A DNA stretch of 64,000 nucleotides, taken from positions 51,977,947 through 52,041,946 of the forward strand of contig NW_026542595.1 in the NCBI RefSeq assembly GCF_028750875.1. Reading direction: 5' to 3'. The stretch is from Macrosteles quadrilineatus. Its lineage: Eukaryota > Arthropoda > Insecta > Hemiptera > Cicadellidae. Below are positions 46,801-55,800 of this stretch, one piece after another (position 1 is the first letter of the stretch; each line of letters opens with the position of its first letter). The notes beneath the pieces were generated by a model. It saw only the letters and a program-made list of their open reading frames with translations, was not told the DNA's origin and made no database searches. A program made the translations under genes and the position numbers.

Positions 46801-49800
46801 CTAGCGTAAGACCGCTGAACTACCTCAGTCGCTTGTCCGTGTGCTGCGGGACCCTTGATGACAAAGGTTTTTTAAAACGATCAAATTAATTACTCAGAGA
46901 TTTTATTTTTTAGATGTGGTACACTCAAACAAAAACTGAAATATTGTAGTTTGTGATGGTACCAATTTCAATTACAAATATTAAAATATATGTTAGTTAC
47001 AGTTGAACTAATTTACCGATATCCTTATGGGAAATCAAATTACGTATTTCATGTATATAAAATTAAAAAACAACTTTATAATGGTTTACTATACTTTATA
47101 TAGTAGGATATGTAGTGACAAACATTACTAGTGTTCCTCTTTTTTAGTAAATGTCTATATATTTCCTGAAATAAGTAAAATGTGTCGCCGCTCCATGTTA
47201 AACTAGCGGGCAGCGCTGAGCTCGGGCGAGCTGGCTCCCGCCGCCTCTTAACCAGGATCAAAGTATCCTACTGTCGGGGAAAGAAGTTTAGACACTCGAG
47301 TTTGGAGCTCTACAGAAAAGTAACCAAACTAACTTAGAAAAACAGAAAACACATAGTATATGTAAATTTTCGTTGCTTTATTCTACATATTCCTGTGAAA
47401 ACAAAATTTTTTTAGCTCATTTAGAAAATTTTTTATTACAGCCGGAAGGTAAAAACTCCCTGTTTTTGAGTATCAAAAACCGTCTTATGACTTTGAAAAT
47501 TCGCACAATCTAAACTAAAAGTCAGAACTTTATCAAACTTTAATACAATATAGAAACATATATAATGAATTAATTTGTGTAGTTTCAGAATTTTTACCCT
47601 ACCCAAAAAGTTTTAGTTGTAATTTTTGTAAATTAACTTTTTCTCCGAAACGGCAAATGCTAGAAAAAAATTGAAAAGCTTGTTTTGAAGGTGATTGGTT
47701 TTGTATTTGAAACATTCATACTGCTCAACCAAATTGTTACGCATATTATTTATATAAATTATCAAAGAAATGGATGATCTCGTGCCTGCAAGGGGTGCAG
47801 ACGCCATCGCCCGCTCACGAATCCAGTGCAGTGTTGCCACGATGGACCTTGGCCGAGCGTAAGGTGATTCACGCAGTGTGTGTCACTGGGGACTGACTCA
47901 CAGGAAATATCACGTTTTGCATTCTTCCAAAGGGTCAAAAGTATTACCACCCCAAATATGTCATACTATATCAGTAATCCACCTCAGCCTGTCTTCTATT
48001 TTAGCTAGTGTCACATCGCTAAAAATGGGTGCTAAATCCAAATTGGCAGATTCGGAATATGCAATGATTATCATCAGTGCTAGATGTTTTTTTAGAAGTG
48101 AGGGAGTGCCGTTGGAGGTCCAAAGCCATCATTAGAAAAAGTAATGGGAAATAGTTAATAATTAATAATATCTGCTGTTCAGTTTTTGACTAAACAGTTC
48201 GCAGCCCATCGCTGCTCAGTGTCCAGGTGTTCAATTTGGCACTGTAGGGGGTAAGCGCCCAGTCAGAGCCGGCGGTGGTCTGGAAGTGCCGTATTCGGCC
48301 TCTGCACTATCCAAATTAAATGTTAACTTATATAAATAATATGCGTAATAATGTGGATGTGTATTCATCCATTTAATATTGTATTAAAGTTTGATAAAGT
48401 TCTGACTTTTAGTTTACATTGTGCGAATTTTCAAAGTAATAAGATGGTTTTTGATACTCTAAAAACAGCGAGTTTTTACCTTCCTACTGTCATAAAAAAT
48501 TTTCTAAATGAGCTAAAAAAATTTTGTTTTCACAGGAATACGTAGAATAAAACAACGAAAATTTACATATACTATGTGAAGTTAGTTTGGTTACTTTTCT
48601 GTAGAGCTCCAAACTCGAGTGTCTAAACTTTTTTCCCCGACAGTAGGTGTTATTAGCTTTTTACTTTTTTATTACTTTATAGTGCATGCATGACTTGGAA
48701 GTAGCGGTTACCTGCAGGAAATGTGGCCTATTGAAGTCCATCGGGTTATGCCAATGATCAATTCACTGGTGGTTGCTGATTCAAAAGTAGTGTTGAATAA
48801 CAGATTATCTTTGAGGTTGTTTTAAGTCATTTTAGGCTTTAAGCGTTGTCCAGAGTTTTCAATGATTCCATGGACCTGGAAAGTTTAGAAAGTTGGCTTG
48901 GTTTACAAATAGGCCAAAAGCCAGTAAAATTGTCCTAAAATTATAAAGAGCAAGGGAAATGAAAACAGAAACTTTTAACATTCACTTAGGCGTTTTAAAA
49001 ATTATTTTTCTGTAAAAATTAGCCTTGTTGCTTTTAAATTTTTGAATATAAGCCATTCGTTATCATGTTCTTTGTTATTAGATAAGTAGAAAATAGGTGT
49101 AAGCCGACTATCAATGGTGGAGGCCGCATTATTAAATTCAATGTTGATAACTTTAATCCTAAATAAACACCGATGTTTTAAAATTTACATGGTGAACAGA
49201 ACATCTTGATAAGAGGACTGTACTACAATAGGCCAGTTAGGGCCAGGAAAAGTCAGAGAAATCAAAAGAGAAATAATTGTGGAAACCTTGTTGTTGCAGA
49301 TTTCAAGAGAAGAGGGTATCTCAAAGTGAGTGTGTGGAGCATCTAGTACGTCTGTGTCAGACCAGCGAGTCTGTCAGCAACAGCTTGTCTAGGTCTGAGT
49401 CCAAAACATCTACTGTCATTACAGACACACCTGTGGTCAACGTATCATTCCTCATCGGAGAAAAGCTGTCCAGCACCATGAAGCGCCGTTATGAGAGCCA
49501 AGTAATGTATTGCTTCATTATGATTATAGTCTTTTATTTGTCAGAAGGTATTGTCCCCAGCTCATTCGTATAATACTAGAAAGAGAAATGAGGTTATCCT
49601 GCCACATAGATTAAAGTTTTTTGAAAAGAAACCAACCTACACAGGATATACTTTTCTTAAATATATTCCAGAAAACATAAGAAGAGAAAATAATTTAAAT
49701 AAGTTCAGGAAATTGCTGAAAGAGTATTTAATACAACTGGCCCCTTACTCCATAGAAGAATTTTCCACCTCCCAGATATAACCTACTGTAGATATAAATA

Positions 49801-52800
49801 TTTTTGTTATTACTTTTCATTTTTGCTTGGTTAACTGTAAATAGTAGATTTTAATTAGATTTAGTATTGTATTATATATGACGCTATTTACTGTACAAAC
49901 TATGTACAAAAAATGAATAAAGAACTTTGACTATGACTATGACTATTGTGAGGGGTCACTTACTATTACAAATCAATATTATTCAAATGTATCTCTAAAC
50001 GTGCAAAGAAAAAAGCTTTATTTTTAACAAAACTGTCAGAACATACGTAGTTGAAACACCAACGTACAATCCATTTAACACGAATAACGTACAAATGTAG
50101 GTTGGTTTGAATTTAAGAATAATTTCATCACTGTACACATTTTAAAATTTGAAATGTTCACTTACTGTATGTTCATTCATGTATTTTGACTTAGACCTAC
50201 TGACGTAATAGATAAAAATTTTAATTTTTAACTACAGTACTGCAAATTGATTGTCACTGAATAATATAATCCTAAAAATTTCTCTTGCCATTGATCAGGG
50301 GTCTCATTGATGGGGGGTGTGGCACTCTACTCAAAAGAAGAATATGTTAAGTCAATTCAGCTAATCGACTAGGAAAATAAATAAATTCTAGGAATATACC
50401 AACCCCCAGGCGAGAATGTGAAACCGCTATAGACATCATATCAGATATTCTTGAGATCCATGAAGCCCGTAAAATAACAACCTTGATTGTAGGGGATATA
50501 AATATTGACAGATAAGAAAAAGTCATGAAAATGTACTCTTAGATGTTTAAAAACTGCTATTTACCAGCCACTCGAATAACACACAACGCAGCCAACTTCA
50601 TCGACTGTGTATGCTACACAGCACAATTTTGTAAATTAAATTAAATCCACCATGAAAACTCAAACCACTACAAAGAGAAAAATAAATAGCCAAAACCTAC
50701 AAAACCTGAAACACTTCCTCTGAGAACAAATCTTGGATAGAGTACATGAAGCCTCTGACACCAATATTGCGTTTGATAGTTTTAATCACCTGCTCAATTT
50801 GGTCTTAGACACAACTTATCCACTGTTTGTCTGAAATTATTTTCAATTAAATCTATTTAAATAACATTAGGTTTAACGAGTACCTACCTAAGTTTGCTGC
50901 TACAAGGAAACTAATCAAGTGTGTTTTTTAGTAAAATATTATTAGCTTAGTATAAAATAGATAAATTTCCCAATTTTGATCAAAATGTATGCATAAACAA
51001 GCAAACTACAACATTTTACAATATGCTCCAAAAAATAACATGGTTACGGTATTTTAAATTTACAATTTTTTTATTTTCTCCATAACCAATTACTTTACAA
51101 AAACACTGTAATATACTAAATCATTTGTTTCTTTAAGCTCTTTAAAATGATCTATAGAAAAATTGGGAAATATTTGTGTTTTTAGAGTAAAAAATTAGAA
51201 AAACCCAGTTTTATCCCATAAACCCCCCCCCCCCCTGTAAAACCACGTTCCCATAATCTGATCATGCTGGCTCGCGAACTCATTCAAGTTGATTGATTGA
51301 TTGACTCATTCAAGTTTATCCCGCCTTACACTTTCAAACCAAATTTCATCAAAATCGGATAATAATTACTCAAGTCGCGTTCACGGACACATATACATTA
51401 CATTTATAACTTTTTGAACGGAAAGTGTTTTTGGCCTCTGGGGACATCAAAATGAAAAAGTAAACCGGTCCCGGGCCTAGGTCTTACCATGACACCTACA
51501 GGAATAGCTACTTCCCTATAGGGAAATTCGCTAAATGAAAGTAAAAAGAAACAGATAACGTTTTACAATGAGGAATCCCGTACCCTGAGGAGAGTATACT
51601 AACGGCCCTCCTCAAGTTTGAGATGACTGGAAACATTAAAGATAAAATAGACATGGTGAACAAAAAAGAAGCTATGACTTACACTTAAGGAACCTTAGGC
51701 AGTTATCAACCCACAAATTCATTGAACAATCCGATATATTGAACAAATTGATAATAATGATAATGGAACAGTTTGTTTCTGCTATATTCTTAGACTATAG
51801 CAAGGCGTTTGACTGCCTCGGACATAAATTACTGTGTAACAAGCTCGTAGCCTAGGAATGACTGGCTTGACCAATAAATGGTTCAGAAGTTATCTTGAGG
51901 GCCGCTCACAAGTTGAGCTATTACACTCAGTAGAAAAACCAGGCATACACCTATCACTCAACCTCTAACAAGAGAAGTACCTCAGGTATCTGTCTTGCGC
52001 CCAATCTATAAGTATAAAAGAGGATGTTTGTATATATATTTGGCAGTGATAAACTCAGACACCGCTGAACCGATTGCCACGAAACTTGGTACATACGTGT
52101 AGAATTTCATGGAATAGGTTTATACACCATCAATTTTGTGATCCGTCCAATCGGCTCCGCCCCAGTGGCTCTGGAGTTTCCCATGTTAACCTTATGAGAA
52201 ATGGAATTAATGAATCTTAACAGCTGTTTCAATTAACCCATTGGCGCCGACTTATGAGCGTTACTCGTACGGCTGCTGCAGGCCCGGCGGCTGACTTACG
52301 AGTGCCGCTCGTGTCACCGCTACGCAGCGCCACTAGTTATTTAATTAATATTATTTTCCTCCCTTTTTGTTTCTTCTTACTTTTATAATGTTTATAAATA
52401 TCTTGCTTATTGATTTGTGTGTTTACTCATTTATTTTAGCGAATAACAAACAATTTTGTGTTACCATGGAAACCAGATATCACAAAAAATCAGCTGTGGT
52501 AAGGTAAACAAAAAATTTTTTTTCTACGTTATTACTAAAAATACCCCCGCCGCAGCAAACCTGCAGACTAAGCGAATTTCCATTTGATTTACACTGAAAT
52601 GTCTACTTAAAAATATAACATTTATTCCCGATTTAAATAGAATTAGTTTAACAAGTACTTAGGTTTGCTGCATCAGGGAGGTAAAACTGTTTTTTTTTTA
52701 TGTTAACAGTTAGGCCTAGTAAGAAATAAAAACATTTTTCAAATTTGATCAAAATATGTTCATAAACAAGCAAACTACAACAGTTTACTTATTCTCCATA

Positions 52801-55800
52801 AGAATAACATGGGAATTTTAAATTTACAATTTTTTTGGAATTTTCTCCGTAACCATTAGGCGCATAATAACGCTTCAATATACTAAATTATTTGTTTTTT
52901 TAAGCTCTATAAAATGGTTTGGAAAGAAATTGCTAAATTTTATGTTTTTTGGGTCAAAAATGCGAAAAACCTATTTTTACCCCATAAAACCCCCCGTAAA
53001 CCCCCGTTCCCATGGTCCGATCATGCTGGATCGCGAACTCGTTCGAATAAACGTAGATTTACACGTTTGTACCGAATTTCATCAAAATCGGATCATTTTT
53101 GCTCGAGTTATAGTGCTAACGGACACATATATATATATATATATATAAATATATAAATATATATATATATATGAATTTGAACGGATGGTGTTTTTGGTCT
53201 CTAGGGACCTCGAAACGAAAAAAAAAATCGGTCCCGCGTCCAGGTCTTACCATGAGTACTACGATAATAGCTTATTCCCTATATGGGAAATTCGCTAAAA
53301 GTACACAACTTTTGATTTTTCTACGTAGGGAATCAATTGAACTTTATAATAGTAGTGTTATTTGGTGTCTGGATTCATCTTGGAATTTGTATATCAAGTT
53401 TACTTTAAAAAAATTGTTTTTAAAATTTTTATTTCTATAAACTTTATAATTTTAGTTTTACACTTTGACTATCCAATTACCACTTTTCTGTAGACAATTT
53501 TACTGTGAACAAAATGGTGAAAGAATTATTAATTTATTACCTAAGGTTTTCTTTCTATGGTAATTAAAATAAAAGTCTACAAATTCGCTAAAATTATTTG
53601 CCGACTGAGGGTGCTGCAGGCAGTGCATTAATTCCTTCCCCAATGGGTTAAACAAGTTGGTTCTGTTCTATGATGTTCAATAGCATTAAAGTTACAAGGA
53701 TTACCAACAGTGTGCAGCACTATTATTTATTTTACATTTATGACAACAGCTAATTTGCAACCAAAAGGTGAGTGAGCATAGCGAACGAACTTCAACCCGG
53801 AGGCGAGTTAGCGTAGTGAACGAGCTAACCTGAAGGCAAGTGAGTGTAGCAAACGAGCTAACCTGAAGGCAAGTGAGCGCAGCGAACGAGCTCCAACTTA
53901 AAGGTGAGTGAGCTTAGCGAACGAGCTCCAACCTAAAGGTGAGTGAGCGGAGCGAACGAACTTCAATCAGGACGTGATTGAGCCATGCGAACAAGATCAT
54001 CTTGAAAATTAAGAAGTTAAACGGGGCAAAGCCCGCGGGTTATAGCTAGTACTATTTATTTTACTAACAAATTATTTCCCAAATGAAATGCTGACCCAAA
54101 ATAAAACCACAGTATGTATACGTTTGTAGAGTATGTAGACGACACTACCCTACTAATCAGTAACAGTACTGCAGTTGAACACTTGCTTTACATGAAAAGG
54201 CCACAAATATAGCAATAGTATATTTTGTAAATAATTAACAACCCAGATGCACTTCTTAACAAAGAAAGACATAATACAAAATGCAGCAGATCTAACAGAA
54301 GCAACTTTGCCAAAATTCCTCTGCATTATGTTAGACAGCAGGTTCACCTAGACCGAACATATCATAAAACTTTGCAAAAAAATCAGGACAAGTATTTATG
54401 TTGTATGAAGAGTTAAGTGGATTGCAGGACCAGCAGCAGCTAAAACCGCATATTTCTCACTAGTAGAATCCCACATCCGCTATGTTCTACTAGTGTCATG
54501 AGGAACACTATCAGAAAATTTGAACCGGATTCTCCTTCTGCACAAGAAAGCTGTCAGAATCCTGGCAAACCTTGAACCACGTCAAACCCACAGACATGCA
54601 TTTCAGGACCTTGAAATTATGACAGTTGTATCTCTGTACATTCAAGAAAGTATTCTGCATGTGGACAAAATTTAACCAGCAAGAAACAGAGACTTCCGCT
54701 ACAACACCCACTCACCGTACCACTCTTGCTGAGAAAAACCATCATACAACGGCTGCAAGCTACGAAACCACCTTCCTGCATCCATGAGAGACCTCACTGG
54801 GTACAACCTCAAGACCAAGTTGAAGATATGGCTGATGAAAAGACCTTTCTACACCCTAGACAAATTTCTTGAGAGGAGAGAAGATCTATCATAAACCAGA
54901 AATTATTTTTAAAGCCTTGACTTTAGACACTATTGTAATTCTTGATGAGTTGTATAATAAAGATATTTTTTACTTTGATCAGTTGTCTTAATTCGGAGAA
55001 CTCTAATGGTTTACTAATTCACAGTGTAGAGGTGTTTTAGATTGATACTTGTTTACAGGTACTCAATTCTATCCTACAGACTTTGCAGCGACTGTCACCC
55101 AAGTTTCGCACTGAGGTGGTGGTGGTCAACATGGAGGCAGATGTGATCAAGATGTTGGCATCTCACATTGATCTCAGTCTAGAGGATCAAGATATGTCTT
55201 CTGTTGTCAAGAGGTAACTACAGTCTACAGTAACAGAAACAGTTTCAAAACTCCTTTTGTCAACTACAGTGTTAAACCCCCCTAAATTTAGTACAGGGTA
55301 CACCAAAGTTAACTATCATTTATGCTGACAATCAGTTACATTTAAGCTTTCATTCACTAGCAATTTATTTTTACAATTTCACTGTCACAAGTCACTCCTT
55401 GGGGATATCCAGCTGATATGCTGGAAACGGGGTCCACTTGGATTTGGTATGGTTTTAGTTGAAGTGTATATACTTCTTTTTTTTAAATAGGTCAATATTT
55501 TCACCTTGCCAAGTCATGTGTTGGTATACTAGTTTGCAGTGCTCTATTTGGGGGGGGGGGGGAACGCGGCAGAACGGAGTTCCGGTACCTCTCTTTCAGA
55601 AAGATAAAAATATTGGGATAGGTTCTAATCACATTAAATAGGTTACAGTTCCTGCACCTCATTTTTATAAAAATCAAGCACTGCTTGTTTGTTAAGCTAC
55701 ATTTTATTGTTTTCCATCATTATTTACCTTTACAGTCCATAACTTGATGTAGGAATTCTATTTTCATTTACTGACTGACGACTCTGTTTACAGATTCCCT

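Larger units (their letters stand above)
52005..54049 (+). mobile_element. Helitron D interrupting LINE RT
   Basis: Begins TCTATAAGTATAAAAGAGG after A at 52004 and ends TTATAGCTAG before T at 54050. The 5' leader has CTGAACCGATTGCCACGAAA. The middle matches Helitron A (GCCCCAGTGGCTCTGGAG; AACAGCTGTTTCAATTAA), and the 3' part carries the same minisatellite units (53765-53990). The RT frame on either side joins exactly when the element is left out, which confirms both ends. Non-autonomous. Confidence 0.92.
50305..54980 (+). pseudogene. Decayed LINE interrupted by several elements
   Basis: Endonuclease pieces appear at 50390-50510 (GIYQPPGENVETAIDII, then VGDINID). RT pieces follow at 51760-51900 (FVSAIFLDYSKAFDCLGHKLL and WFRSYLEGRSQVELL), then VSVLRP at 51990, and YVDDTTLLIS at 54130. 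The C-terminal tail is at 54500-54880 (ENLNRILLLHKKAVRILANL; RDLTGYNLKTKLKIWLMKRPFY). Stops and shifts occur in several places. It is split by an R1 copy (50826-51535) and by the Helitron at 52005-54049. It ends near 54980 after AATAAAG. Confidence 0.85.
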
